A stretch of 64,000 nucleotides of DNA from Bacteroidota bacterium (GTDB lineage: Bacteria > Bacteroidota > Bacteroidia > Bacteroidales > VadinHA17), in assembly GCA_029547705.1 (NCBI GenBank), contig JAKPOU010000017.1, positions 62,001 to 126,000 on the forward strand. Direction: 5' to 3'. Both the position numbers and the translations under genes were made by a program. Under the pieces are notes generated by a model. The model had not been told where the DNA came from, made no database searches, and was given only the letters and a program-made list of their open reading frames with translations. Positions 9,134-18,432 of this stretch are shown piece after piece; within the stretch, counting starts at the first letter, position 1; the number at the start of each line of letters is the position of its first letter.

Positions 9134-10246
9134 ATGGAGCTTATTAACCGGCTGCGCCATGAAATGCAAAAGGAGGATCTTATGTTTGCATACAGAGGCC
9201 TGGTTACACTTGAGAACTCAGTTCCCCTTATAATGCTTATCGAGAGAGAGATGGAGACTGCCGAATACGGGCCGGTCGCCAGGAAAAGACTGTTCATGTT
9301 CGTTGTTGAAAGTCTTCAGAATGTTGCAAAGCATGGCGATCATTCTGAAAGCTCAGGTATGTCGATGATTTTGTATTCAAAGATCAGGGGAGGGTATACG
9401 GTCACCACCGGCAATGTAATTTCCTCAGAAAATGTTGAAGATCTCAGAAGGCGCCTTGAGGAGATAAACAGGCTGGACCCTGATGAAATAAGATCCGTCT
9501 ACCGCCGGATGCTGACTGATTCATCACTGAGCAGCAAGGGAGGAGCAGGACTGGGACTCATTGAAATGGCAAAAAAAACGGGCAACAGGCTGGATTATGA
9601 TTTTCGCAGGCTGAATGACAGGCAGCATTATTTCATGCTCAGCAAGACGGTGGATTCTGAAGGAATGGGGTTTCATACGGGAAGTGCTGAAAAACAGTTC
9701 AGCGGGGACAAAGCCCTGAAGCTGGGCAGAATGATGGCCCGGAACAATGTTTACCTGATCTGGTCGGGACACCTCAACCAGGCTGTGGGCAGGGAGGTTA
9801 TCTCCTTTACCGAGAAGAAGCTCAGTGAGGAAAATATTGAACAGACACTGAGAAAAAGAGTATTCAGCATTCTTGTGGAAATGATAGAGAATGTTGCAAA
9901 ATACAGTCCGGGCCGCGAAGATGAGGAAAAGTACGGAATGCCACTGGCAATGCTGAGATTCAGACAGGGGAGATATCATATCTCAACGGGAAATCTTGTC
10001 AGGAACAGCCAGACGGAAATTCTCAGGGAAAAGATGAATATCATTTCCCGACTGGATAATGACGAACTCAGGGAGTATTTCAAAAAATCATTGTCGGAAC
10101 AGACTCCGGAAACTGAGAGCACAGGTAATATGGGGTTGATTGAAATGGCCTGGAAATCAGGAAACAAACTACATTACCGGCTATCACCGGTCAATGATAT
10201 CTATTCCTATTTCATAATTAACGCCAGAATAGACAGCCGGATTTAG
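9134..10246 (+). CDS. Tandem SiaB-like (DUF6272) protein, two GHKL-type modules in one chain
   Basis: The 370 residues contain two copies of the SiaB-family/DUF6272 fold, at about 1-175 and 195-370. SiaB proteins are small GHKL-type kinases; Pseudomonas SiaB phosphorylates the DUF1987 protein SiaC. Each copy has the E-x3-N N-box (Glu59/Asn63 in ESLQN; Glu249/Asn253 in EMIEN) followed by VAK, then YxxxTGN and a C-terminal GLIEMAxKxGN block. The first copy keeps a glycine-rich GGAGLG loop (136-141). The second has TGNMG there, so its nucleotide binding may be weaker or lost. No SiaC, SiaA phosphatase or cyclase gene lies nearby. The single-module form is about 180 residues. Function is inferred from family only. 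Confidence 0.8.
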   Translation: MELINRLRHEMQKEDLMFAYRGLVTLENSVPLIMLIEREMETAEYGPVARKRLFMFVVESLQNVAKHGDHSESSGMSMILYSKIRGGYTVTTGNVISSENVEDLRRRLEEINRLDPDEIRSVYRRMLTDSSLSSKGGAGLGLIEMAKKTGNRLDYDFRRLNDRQHYFMLSKTVDSEGMGFHTGSAEKQFSGDKALKLGRMMARNNVYLIWSGHLNQAVGREVISFTEKKLSEENIEQTLRKRVFSILVEMIENVAKYSPGREDEEKYGMPLAMLRFRQGRYHISTGNLVRNSQTEILREKMNIISRLDNDELREYFKKSLSEQTPETESTGNMGLIEMAWKSGNKLHYRLSPVNDIYSYFIINARIDSRI

Positions 10247-10326
10247 TATCCTGCTGATTCAGTGTTGCGGAAAGCAGATTTCGGCACCGTATAATACTGA
10301 AGCGGTCCCGGATATTAATGTTCTGC

Positions 10327-11082
10327 CTAATCCGGTGTTTTCAGAGTCAGTCTGTTTCCGTCCCATTCGGCAAAACTGCCCTGATTGATCCAGTCGCCGA
10401 GAAAGCAGATTTCTGAACCGTTATTCAGTCTGAAAGTCATTGCCAGGTGACGGTGTCCGAAAATGAAATAATCTATCTTTTCCTTCTGGGCCAGGGATCT
10501 GGCATATTTAATCAGGTCTTCATTTTCTTCACCCATGAATTCCAGTCTTATCCCTTTTCCCAGCCTGGAACTGAGCGACCACCAGTGTCCGATGCCTACA
10601 CCTATTGAGGGGTGCAGTGATGAATAGAGTGCCCTGAGAACTTTGTTACGGAATATTTTCAGCAGTATCCTGTATGCCAGACTGTCTGATCCGAGCCCTT
10701 CTCCGTGGGCAATATGAAAACGCCTGCCGTTGAATTCGGCGGTTACCGGGGAAGTGTGTATGATAACCCCGCATTCAGAGGAGATATAATCCCTCACCCA
10801 CATATCGTGGTTGCCCGTAAGGAAATGAACCGCTATCCCCCTGTCGGTCAGTGATGAGATACATCCTAGGAATCTGGTGAATCCACGAGGCACAACAAGC
10901 CTGTATTCCCACCAGAAATCGAAAACATCACCGGCCAGGTAAATTTCCGATGCATCGGAAGATATGTCATTCAGCCACCTGACAACCTTCCTTTCACGCT
11001 CAAGGGGAGGAGTGCCGGTTTTAAGGCCAAGATGAAAGTCGGATGCGAAGTATATTTTGCCCGGATTCTTCAATTCGTTCAC
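10327..11082 (-). CDS. lpxH: UDP-2,3-diacylglucosamine diphosphatase (LpxH-type metallophosphoesterase)
   Basis: This peripheral membrane enzyme removes UMP from UDP-2,3-diacylglucosamine to give lipid X in lipid A synthesis. The calcineurin-like metal motifs appear in order: SDFHLG, GDVFDFW, GNHD, AHGEG and GHRH. Asp-x-His at the start and Asn-His-Asp in the middle build the di-metal site. The length (251) fits LpxH and LpxH2. Its ATG overlaps the stop of the upstream thioredoxin-like gene by four bases (ATGA), so the two are probably translationally coupled. Assignment to LpxH rather than another UDP-sugar hydrolase is family-level inference. Confidence 0.85.
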   Translation of the reverse strand: MNELKNPGKIYFASDFHLGLKTGTPPLERERKVVRWLNDISSDASEIYLAGDVFDFWWEYRLVVPRGFTRFLGCISSLTDRGIAVHFLTGNHDMWVRDYISSECGVIIHTSPVTAEFNGRRFHIAHGEGLGSDSLAYRILLKIFRNKVLRALYSSLHPSIGVGIGHWWSLSSRLGKGIRLEFMGEENEDLIKYARSLAQKEKIDYFIFGHRHLAMTFRLNNGSEICFLGDWINQGSFAEWDGNRLTLKTPD

Positions 11083-12242
11083 CTGGTGTTGAATACCTGA
11101 CTGAGTTTCAGCTGAAGTGTCCTGCCGTGAATATCCCTTGCCACTATTGTTCCTTCCGGGTCGTAGAGATAATTGGCAGGCAGTGAACGGACATTGTAAA
11201 GCCTTGCAATCTGCGGATTTGACGGATCATCTTCCCTGGTGCTGATCCATGGCAGTTCATCAAACCTGACAGCATTTCTCCAGGCTTCCTCATCCCGGTC
11301 AAGATTCACCTGGTATATCTCAAATCCTTTCCTGTGATAGGTTTTGTAGAATTCCTTGAGCTGAAGGTTTTCTGCAATGCAATCCCGCGATTCAACCGAC
11401 CAGAAGGTTAGCAGTACATATTTCCCCTTCAGGGAGGACAGTCTGATTCTTTTACCGGTAAGATCCTTCAGATCGGGATCCAGCCTTGTTTCCGGCAGGG
11501 AGGATGATATCTGCTCAAGCTGCCGGGCATAGAACTGGTTCATTTCACGTGACAGATCGGCTACCAGTGCCCTGGTATGATTTGACCGCGGATAATATTT
11601 CTGAAGGGAATCCGACACGATTTTCATGTACTGCAGGTCGCGGCTCTCATAAAGAACATATGTATCATCATCAACCTTCTGGTACAGGGCCTTGATGGAT
11701 GACAGGGATCTCATATTCCCAAGGATGAATTCAATGTTGAATCTTCTCTGATCTTTCAGAAGTTTTACATATTCTTCTTCAAGAGCTTTTCCCCTTGTCT
11801 CAAAATCAGCTTCTGTTTCTGCCTTCCTGTAAAGCCCTGAAATTGAATCCAGGCCCTTTTTCGTTTTCAGAAGCCTGATATCCAGAAGCCTTACCTCTTC
11901 TGAACCTTCAGACCCCTCCACTGTGTAATTCTCTGCAAAATTTTCCTCATCCGAGCTGAGGAAGATTTTTTCACCGGGTCCGGCAAGAAGGGTGATAAAA
12001 TTATCCGGAGAAGTCCCGAGCTGGTAAAAATCCGTTTCCCCGGCCTTTACCCTGAATCTGAACAGGCCCCTGGCATCGGTCTTTGCCGAATCGACCGGTA
12101 TGGTCTCATTCACCTTCACCCTGCTCATATAAATTGTTTTACGGGCAAGGGCCCTGAATGATCCCTTCACGGTAAAATGATTTTGCCTGGTGCAGGATGC
12201 GAGGACCAGAAGCGGAATGATCAGGAAAAAATATTTCTTCAT
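11079..12242 (-). CDS. Thioredoxin-like lipoprotein with degenerate active site (DUF4369/TlpA type)
   Basis: This is a probable periplasm-facing lipoprotein (lipobox LVLASC near residue 17). Residues about 20-115 are a DUF4369-like beta domain, then a helical region, then a thioredoxin-like domain from about 255. Aligned with the next gene (12275-13438), the canonical CPPC becomes SRDC (Ser285, Cys288). The first, nucleophilic Cys is lost while the cis-Pro block SLPANYLYD is kept. Ordinary disulfide exchange therefore looks unlikely; a structural or single-Cys role is possible. It follows its paralogue by 32 bases and overlaps lpxH by four, suggesting one transcript. Confidence 0.8.
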   Translation of the reverse strand: MKKYFFLIIPLLVLASCTRQNHFTVKGSFRALARKTIYMSRVKVNETIPVDSAKTDARGLFRFRVKAGETDFYQLGTSPDNFITLLAGPGEKIFLSSDEENFAENYTVEGSEGSEEVRLLDIRLLKTKKGLDSISGLYRKAETEADFETRGKALEEEYVKLLKDQRRFNIEFILGNMRSLSSIKALYQKVDDDTYVLYESRDLQYMKIVSDSLQKYYPRSNHTRALVADLSREMNQFYARQLEQISSSLPETRLDPDLKDLTGKRIRLSSLKGKYVLLTFWSVESRDCIAENLQLKEFYKTYHRKGFEIYQVNLDRDEEAWRNAVRFDELPWISTREDDPSNPQIARLYNVRSLPANYLYDPEGTIVARDIHGRTLQLKLSQVFNTR

Positions 12243-12274
12243 GATTCAGCAATTACTTTTTAAAGGATAATAAT

Positions 12275-13438
12275 TCAGTTGAATATCTGTTCAAGCCTGT
12301 TCAGAAGTTCCTGACCTCTCAGGTTTGACGCAATAATCCTGCCCTCCCTGTCGAGCAGGTAATTTGTGGGTATCTGTTCAATGTTGTAGACGGGTATCAC
12401 GGCCGAATTCCAGTATTTCAGGTCGCTGACGTGGATCCACCTGCCCAGGTTATCTTCGCTTATGCCCTTTGTCCATGCCTCTTTTGTCCGGTCAAGTGAA
12501 ACCTGGAAAATAGTAAATCCCCTGTTATGATAAAGATCATATGCCCTTACCAGGTTTGGATTTTCCTTTCTGCAGGGAGGGCACCAGGCAGCCCAGAAAT
12601 CCAGTAATACAATATTTCCCCTTGTAGATGAGAGTTTTGCCGTATTGCCGTCAGGATCGGGAAGGCTTATTTCAGGGGCTTCAGTCCCGTACCTGAACCG
12701 GGAATCAATGATATTCTGTGCGGTCATGTCGGATACAAGGGCCATTACCTGCTCATGAAGCGTCTTCACGGGTTCATAGCCGGGATACAGGGAATACAGC
12801 GATGAATCAACCTTTATGAAATATTCCAGGTCCCTCTGGGGATTAAGGACATATTCACCCGGGGCAACCTGCTGATACAGGGCGGTAAGCGCGACCAGCG
12901 AGGAAAGGTTTTCGTCGATGTATTTCTTAGTGTAGGAATTGATATCCTCCAGGTATATCCGGGCGATGCTGTCCAGTTGTTCCATTACAAGCGGCAGCTC
13001 AGGCGTCCCCACGCTCTGCTGATATATTTCACTCAGTCCGGACAGTTTACCCACGGTTTCGCTGAGTTTCCTGTTGTATCCGGCCATGAGTTCAGTACCC
13101 TTTGACCCCTTCAGTGATTCCGGGAAATTCAGCGAGTCGTGACTGGCATTGATCTCCAGAACCTGGCCGGGTTCAAGCAGCATGGTCAGAAAGTTGGTCT
13201 CATCCGTCTTCAGGAGGTAAAATGCCGGTACTTTACCTCTGAAACTGAATGAAAAGGCCCCGTCTTCCGCAATCAGTGAAGAATCGATGGTTACAAGGCC
13301 GGAAGACCTTAGCTCATCAAGATAAATATATTCATCCTTAATTGGATTTGTGAGTTTGCCAATTATTTCAATATTATTATTTTTGCAAGCTGAAAGAGGC
13401 AGCAGAATGAAAAGAAAAATCAAAGAATTCCTGATCAT
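12275..13438 (-). CDS. TlpA-family thiol-disulfide oxidoreductase lipoprotein (DUF4369)
   Basis: This is an envelope lipoprotein thiol reductase of the TlpA/ResA type. The ATG at 13438 is preferred over the upstream in-frame start at 13471, because it puts Met directly before the signal sequence NSLIFLFILLPLSAC (lipobox LSAC). The N-terminal DUF4369 domain and helical middle are followed by a thioredoxin domain with WCPPC (Cys286, Cys289) and the cis-Pro block IPTNYLLD. Its substrate is unknown. Proteins of this layout are numerous in Bacteroidota. It is the first gene of a probable three-gene unit ending with lpxH. Confidence 0.88.
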   Translation of the reverse strand: MIRNSLIFLFILLPLSACKNNNIEIIGKLTNPIKDEYIYLDELRSSGLVTIDSSLIAEDGAFSFSFRGKVPAFYLLKTDETNFLTMLLEPGQVLEINASHDSLNFPESLKGSKGTELMAGYNRKLSETVGKLSGLSEIYQQSVGTPELPLVMEQLDSIARIYLEDINSYTKKYIDENLSSLVALTALYQQVAPGEYVLNPQRDLEYFIKVDSSLYSLYPGYEPVKTLHEQVMALVSDMTAQNIIDSRFRYGTEAPEISLPDPDGNTAKLSSTRGNIVLLDFWAAWCPPCRKENPNLVRAYDLYHNRGFTIFQVSLDRTKEAWTKGISEDNLGRWIHVSDLKYWNSAVIPVYNIEQIPTNYLLDREGRIIASNLRGQELLNRLEQIFN

Positions 13439-13481
13439 TGAACAAAACATTAATTGATAATCATTTAACAATTTTGAAATG

Positions 13482-13489
13482 CAAAGTTA
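13482..13489 (-). promoter_or_regulatory. Possible -7 element for the TlpA-lpxH unit
   Basis: The minus strand reads TAACTTTG here, an exact TAnnTTTG match, followed about 40 bases later by the start codon at 13438. No good TTTG is found at the expected -33 distance, so only half of the promoter is supported. Confidence 0.4.
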
Positions 13490-13617
13490 TTCTTTTTTTC
13501 TTCCGTAAACCTGACAATAACTGATATAATTGATTACTCCCTCATTTTCAGTATTGAATTATTAACAAAATATTTTTAAATTATAGAAGTTTTTATACCC
13601 GACAAAACCAAAATCAT

Positions 13618-15567
13618 ATGACTTACATCAAGTTTGAAAAGAGCCGGATAGTGAATCTGGAGTATTCTCTTTCGAGGGAAATAATAAGGACCAACAGGGC
13701 GGGTTCGTATATCTCGACAACGATAGCCGAATGCAACACGCGTAAATATCACGGTCTGCTGGTTTGTCCCGTTGATGAGCTGGGAGGCGGGAGGTACCTT
13801 TTGCTGTCTTCACTGGATGTAACCGTGGCATATCAGGATAAAAGCTTTAACATCGGACTGAGAAAATACAAGGGTGACTATTTTAATCCCAGAGGTCATA
13901 AATACCTGGAAGAACTTGAAACTGAAATTATTCCCGTCAGAGTATACCGTGTGGGGAATGTTCTTCTCAAGATGGAAAGGCTTTTTGTTCATTACGAGGA
14001 GCAGGTGCTGGTAAGGTATACCGTTCTTGAAGCCACCGAACCCATGAAGCTTCAGATAAGACCTTTACTGGCATTCAGGAGCATACATGAGCTTACTCAT
14101 GCAAATCTTGCGGCCAACACCAAGATTGACTGGATAAAGAACGGAATCAGATCCAGGATGTATGAGGGTTTCCCATATCTGAACCTGCAGTTTTCGACGA
14201 AGGCGGATTTTGTTCATATGCCCGACTGGTACCTCGGGGTTGAATATCCTGAGGAACAGAAGCGTGGCTATGATTATTCCGAGGACCTCTTTACCCCCGG
14301 GTTTTTTGAAATCCAGGCCAGCAAGGGTGATTCCATTGTCTTTTCAGCCTCCACAAAGGAGGAGGACCCGGCAGGATTTGCCCAAAAGTTCACTGATACG
14401 GTTGCCGGCAAGATACCGCGCAACAGTTTCCTGAACTGCCTGAGGAATGCAGCCCAGCAGTTTGTTGAGAAAAGAGGGGAGGATGTCCTCATCATTGCCG
14501 GTTATCCCTGGTTCGGAGCCTGGGGCCGGGATACCTTCATATCCCTGCCCGGACTTGCACTTGCACGGCATAAGCTGAAACTGTACGAAATGGTTTTCGA
14601 TACCCAGATCAGGAGGATGAAGGACGGCCTGTTTCCTAACATGGGAACAGGAGGGCATTATGCCTTTAATTCCATTGATGCGCCACTGTGGTTTTTCTGG
14701 GCGCTTCAGCAGTATGTACTCAGCGGCGGAAAGGATTGCTGCAACAAATACAGTAATGCTGTCAAATCAGTACTGAATGCCTACAGGTACGGAACAGAAT
14801 TCAATATCCGGATGAGGGAAGACGGACTGATATATTCCGATGCCCCGGGGAAAGCCCTTACATGGATGGATGCTGTTGTACATGACGGACCGGTTACGCC
14901 GAGAAGCGGTTATGCCGTGGAAATAAATGCACTCTGGTATAACGCTGTATGCTTTGCCCTTGAAATGGCGAAAGTGGAAAATGACAGGAAATTCATTTCA
15001 GAATGGAAACATCTTCCGGAACTGATCAAGGAATCATTCCTCGAATTGTTCTGGGATGAAAAGGCAGGTTATCTTGCTGACTATGTAAACGACGAGGAAG
15101 GCAGAAACATGTTTGTACGGCCGAATATGGTCATTGCGGTTTCCCTTCCCTACAGCATGCTCACAAAGGAACAGATGAAAAAAGTACTGGATGTTGCCGA
15201 CCGGGAGCTCGTAACGCCCAGGGGCCTCAGGACACTTTCTCCGGCGAACCGGTACTATCAGGGGATTTATTCAGGAAACCAGGAAGAAAGGGACAGGGCC
15301 TATCACCAGGGAACTGTATGGCCGTGGCTCTTTGGCCCTTTCTGTGAAGGCTGGCTGAAAGTATACGGAAAACAGGGAATAAATAAGGTCAGGAAACTTA
15401 TCTACGGGCTTGAAGAGGTAATGGATGAAGCCGGAATCACCACTCTTTCCGAGATACATGACGGTGATCCGCCCCATGCACCCCGGGGTACGATCTCCCA
15501 GGCATGGAGTGTGGGTGAAGTCCTGAGAATAATTGACCTTATTGAGGAATATTCAAAAAATAATTAA
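13618..15567 (+). CDS. Glycogen debranching enzyme (amylo-alpha-1,6-glucosidase, GDE type)
   Basis: This enzyme hydrolyses alpha-1,6 branch points of glycogen in the cytoplasm. Residues about 15-240 form the GDE N-terminal domain and about 275-640 the GDE_C (alpha/alpha)6 barrel. Barrel landmarks are GYPWFGAWGRDTFISLPGL, the TWMDAVV block and HDGDPPHAPRG near the C terminus, which are typical of the prokaryotic GDE group (GH133-like) and unlike GH13 GlgX. It is the first gene of a tight cluster: the GT4 gene follows after 8 bases, then GH57 after 9. This GDE-GT4-GH57 order is a recurrent glycogen arrangement in Bacteroidota. No signal peptide is seen. Confidence 0.92.
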   Translation: MTYIKFEKSRIVNLEYSLSREIIRTNRAGSYISTTIAECNTRKYHGLLVCPVDELGGGRYLLLSSLDVTVAYQDKSFNIGLRKYKGDYFNPRGHKYLEELETEIIPVRVYRVGNVLLKMERLFVHYEEQVLVRYTVLEATEPMKLQIRPLLAFRSIHELTHANLAANTKIDWIKNGIRSRMYEGFPYLNLQFSTKADFVHMPDWYLGVEYPEEQKRGYDYSEDLFTPGFFEIQASKGDSIVFSASTKEEDPAGFAQKFTDTVAGKIPRNSFLNCLRNAAQQFVEKRGEDVLIIAGYPWFGAWGRDTFISLPGLALARHKLKLYEMVFDTQIRRMKDGLFPNMGTGGHYAFNSIDAPLWFFWALQQYVLSGGKDCCNKYSNAVKSVLNAYRYGTEFNIRMREDGLIYSDAPGKALTWMDAVVHDGPVTPRSGYAVEINALWYNAVCFALEMAKVENDRKFISEWKHLPELIKESFLELFWDEKAGYLADYVNDEEGRNMFVRPNMVIAVSLPYSMLTKEQMKKVLDVADRELVTPRGLRTLSPANRYYQGIYSGNQEERDRAYHQGTVWPWLFGPFCEGWLKVYGKQGINKVRKLIYGLEEVMDEAGITTLSEIHDGDPPHAPRGTISQAWSVGEVLRIIDLIEEYSKNN

Positions 15568-15575
15568 TCAAGGAT

Positions 15576-16868
15576 ATGCGTGTGTTAATGTTTGGGTGGG
15601 AGTTTCCGCCGCATATATCCGGCGGTCTGGGTACTGCAAGCTATGGCCTGACAAAAGGGATGGCCGCGCTGGACGACCTGGAGGTTATCTTTGTAATACC
15701 CAAGGCCTGGGGAGATGAAGATCAGTCGATGATCCGACTTATAGGGGCCAACAAGGTACCCGTAGCCTTTAAGAAAATCTATTACCACGGTGCAAGGAAG
15801 CCGGTTGATCAGATTGAGATATCGTCAAAGGTTGTACCCTATACCGATCCGGATGAGTTCTGGAAGATAGTCAGCTCGGAAGAAACCGGGCAGAAAGTTG
15901 TTATCCAGACAAACAATGAGGGAATGGTGGATTTCAGCGGCAAATACGGCCCGAATCTGCTGGAAGAAATATACAAGTACTCTGTTGTTGCCTCGATCAT
16001 TGCAGAGGAAAACGAATTTGACATAATACATGCACATGACTGGCTGACATATCCTGCCGGGATTGCAGCCAGGCAGGTATCGGGAAAACCACTTGTGATA
16101 CATGTTCATGCCACTGATTTCGACAGGAGCGGGGGAAGTGTCAACCCCGACGTTTACAGGATAGAGAAAAGCGGAATGGATGCGGCAGACAAGATCATTA
16201 CCGTAAGCAATCTTACAAGGGATATAGTAATAAACAAATACAACATTCATCCCGACAAGGTGGAGACTGTATATAATGCGGTTGAACCCCTCAGCATGAG
16301 TCACGATATTTTCATAAACAAGGGCTTTGATGAGAAAGTGGTTACCTTCCTCGGAAGGATCACCCTCCAGAAAGGCCCGGAGTACTTCATTGAAGCAGCT
16401 TATAAGGTACTAAAGGCAATGCACAATGTGAGGTTCGTAATGGCGGGTTCAGGCGACATGATGGAGAGAATGATGCGAAGGGCTGCCTCGCTGAAGATAA
16501 CCGACCGTTTCCATTTTACCGGATTCCTGAAGGGAAGGGATGTGTTCACCATGCTGGCCATGAGTGATGTTTATATAATGCCGTCGGTATCGGAACCATT
16601 TGGTATCTCACCTCTCGAAGCCATGCAGTCAAATGTGCCCGTAATAATCAGTAAACAGTCGGGGGTAGCGGAGATTCTCACCCATGCGGTAAAAACCGAT
16701 TTCTGGGATATTGATGCAATGGCCGATGCAATATACGGGATACTGAACTATCCGGCACTGGCAAGTGAATTCATCAAGAACGGAAAGGAAGAAGTCATCA
16801 GAATGAAATGGGATAATTCAGCCCGGCATGTTAAGGATATTTATGAAAGAGTCATTTGGAAAAAATAA
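15576..16868 (+). CDS. GT4-family glycosyltransferase of the glycogen cluster
   Basis: This is a retaining GT-B glycosyltransferase. The N terminus MFGWEFPPHISGGLG is the sugar-acceptor loop seen in GT4/GT5 synthases, with a Gly-Gly-Leu nucleotide contact. HAHDWLTYPAG is the conserved His-Asp block of the N-terminal domain. In the C-terminal domain GRITLQKGPEYFIEA and the E-x7-E motif EPFGISPLE bind the donor. It lies between the debranching enzyme and GH57, so an alpha-glucan primer or chain-extending role is likely. The nucleotide sugar is not deducible. Glycogen synthase is one candidate activity, but the GT3 domain downstream could fill that role instead. Confidence 0.85.
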   Translation: MRVLMFGWEFPPHISGGLGTASYGLTKGMAALDDLEVIFVIPKAWGDEDQSMIRLIGANKVPVAFKKIYYHGARKPVDQIEISSKVVPYTDPDEFWKIVSSEETGQKVVIQTNNEGMVDFSGKYGPNLLEEIYKYSVVASIIAEENEFDIIHAHDWLTYPAGIAARQVSGKPLVIHVHATDFDRSGGSVNPDVYRIEKSGMDAADKIITVSNLTRDIVINKYNIHPDKVETVYNAVEPLSMSHDIFINKGFDEKVVTFLGRITLQKGPEYFIEAAYKVLKAMHNVRFVMAGSGDMMERMMRRAASLKITDRFHFTGFLKGRDVFTMLAMSDVYIMPSVSEPFGISPLEAMQSNVPVIISKQSGVAEILTHAVKTDFWDIDAMADAIYGILNYPALASEFIKNGKEEVIRMKWDNSARHVKDIYERVIWKK

Positions 16869-16877
16869 TATCAGGAT

Positions 16878-18407
16878 ATGAGTACAGCAGGACCAAAGGC
16901 AATATGCTTTTATTTTCAGGTACATCAGCCATTCAGGCTGAAGAGATACAGATTTTTCGATCTGGGGCATGATCATTATTATTATGATGATTTTACCAAT
17001 GAATCAATACTAAGAAAGGTTGCAGACAAGTGCTATCTGCCTGCAAACAGGATAATTCTGGACCTAATCCGCAGGCATAAGGGTAAATTCAAGGTCACCT
17101 TTTCACTTACCGGAATGGTTATAAACCAGTTCAGGCTGTATGCACCGGAAGTCCTCGAATCATTCCGGGAGCTTGCCGACACAGGCATGGTGGAATTCCT
17201 GTCGGAAACCGATTCCCATTCCCTCTCTTCCCTGAAAAGCAAAATCCAGTTTGAGCAGCAGGTTGAACTGCACAGGGAACTGATGAGAACCCATCTCGGT
17301 GTTGAAACGCAATCCTTCAGGAATACGGAACTGATCTACTCCGACCAGATCGGTTCATGGGTGGCAGATATGGGATTCAAGGCCATACTCACCGAGGGTG
17401 CGAAACACATCCTGGGATGGAAGAGCCCCAACTTCCTGTACTGTAATACTATCAATCCGAGGCTCAAGGTTTTACTGAGGAACTTTGTAATGAGTGACGA
17501 TATTGCTTTCAGGTTTTCCAACAGGTCATGGAGCGCCTGGCCGCTGACAGCAGAGAAATATGCCTCCTGGATCAACAAGCTTGCACCCAAAAGTGAACTG
17601 CTCAATATATTCCTCGATTATGAAACCTTCGGGGAACATAACTGGAAGGAAACCGGCATTTTCGACTTCCTGGAAAACCTTCCGGGAATGATACTGAAGA
17701 AAACACCGTTCAAGTTCATGACTCCCTCGGAAATTGCTGACGAGCTTCAGCCTGTTGCAGGTATAAGCGTGCCTTCCCCCATTTCCTGGGCCGATGAGGA
17801 ACGCGACCTGACTGCCTGGACAGGCAATGAACTGCAGGTAGCAGCCCTCGATAAGCTTTACCAGTTGTCGGACAAGGTCAAAAGATGCAATGATCCCCAC
17901 ATGAACCGGGATTGGGAATACCTTCAGGCAAGTGACCATTTCTATTATATGGCAACTAAGTTTTTCTCTGATGGTGCGGTGCATGCATATTTCAATCCCT
18001 ATGAAACGCCATATGATGCATTCATGAATTACATGAACGTTCTGAGCGATTTTGAAATACGAGTCAACAGATGCCTGCCGGATACACACGAACAGATAGA
18101 AATATCGAGACTGGACAATCTGCTGCATGAAAAAGACAGGATAATTGAAAGGCAGGCTGCAGAAATCAATAATCTTTCAAGAAAGAAGATAAGCGCGGAG
18201 ATTGAATCGGATCTTCCTGAAAGCACACCCAGGAGATCAGCGGAAGATCTGGCCAAGATGCTCAAAACCAGCTCGGCATCAAAGACCGGAACCGGCAGCG
18301 GGACAAAAACCGGAAGCCGCAAAAGCACGGCAAAAACTGCAGAAAAGAAACCTGCAGGGAAAAAAACCGTTAAAGCAGCCGGGAGCGGACGCAAGAAAAC
18401 AGATTAA
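16878..18407 (+). CDS. GH57 alpha-glucan-active enzyme with coiled coil and basic low-complexity tail
   Basis: This is a cytoplasmic family 57 glycoside hydrolase acting on alpha-glucans (amylase or 4-alpha-glucanotransferase). The conserved GH57 regions are visible: VHQPF near the start, SETDSHS, the nucleophile Glu151 in RNTELIY, and the acid/base Asp247 in FLDYETFGEHN. Residues about 410-440 look like a short coiled coil. The last 55-60 residues are a Lys/Thr/Ser/Gly/Ala-rich basic tail resembling histone H1 tails, which is not part of the GH57 fold. Branching activity is also known in GH57, but a GH13 branching enzyme is present nearby. The tail's role is unknown. Confidence 0.9.
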   Translation: MSTAGPKAICFYFQVHQPFRLKRYRFFDLGHDHYYYDDFTNESILRKVADKCYLPANRIILDLIRRHKGKFKVTFSLTGMVINQFRLYAPEVLESFRELADTGMVEFLSETDSHSLSSLKSKIQFEQQVELHRELMRTHLGVETQSFRNTELIYSDQIGSWVADMGFKAILTEGAKHILGWKSPNFLYCNTINPRLKVLLRNFVMSDDIAFRFSNRSWSAWPLTAEKYASWINKLAPKSELLNIFLDYETFGEHNWKETGIFDFLENLPGMILKKTPFKFMTPSEIADELQPVAGISVPSPISWADEERDLTAWTGNELQVAALDKLYQLSDKVKRCNDPHMNRDWEYLQASDHFYYMATKFFSDGAVHAYFNPYETPYDAFMNYMNVLSDFEIRVNRCLPDTHEQIEISRLDNLLHEKDRIIERQAAEINNLSRKKISAEIESDLPESTPRRSAEDLAKMLKTSSASKTGTGSGTKTGSRKSTAKTAEKKPAGKKTVKAAGSGRKKTD

Positions 18408-18432
18408 CACAATATAAATAACTGCCAATAGC

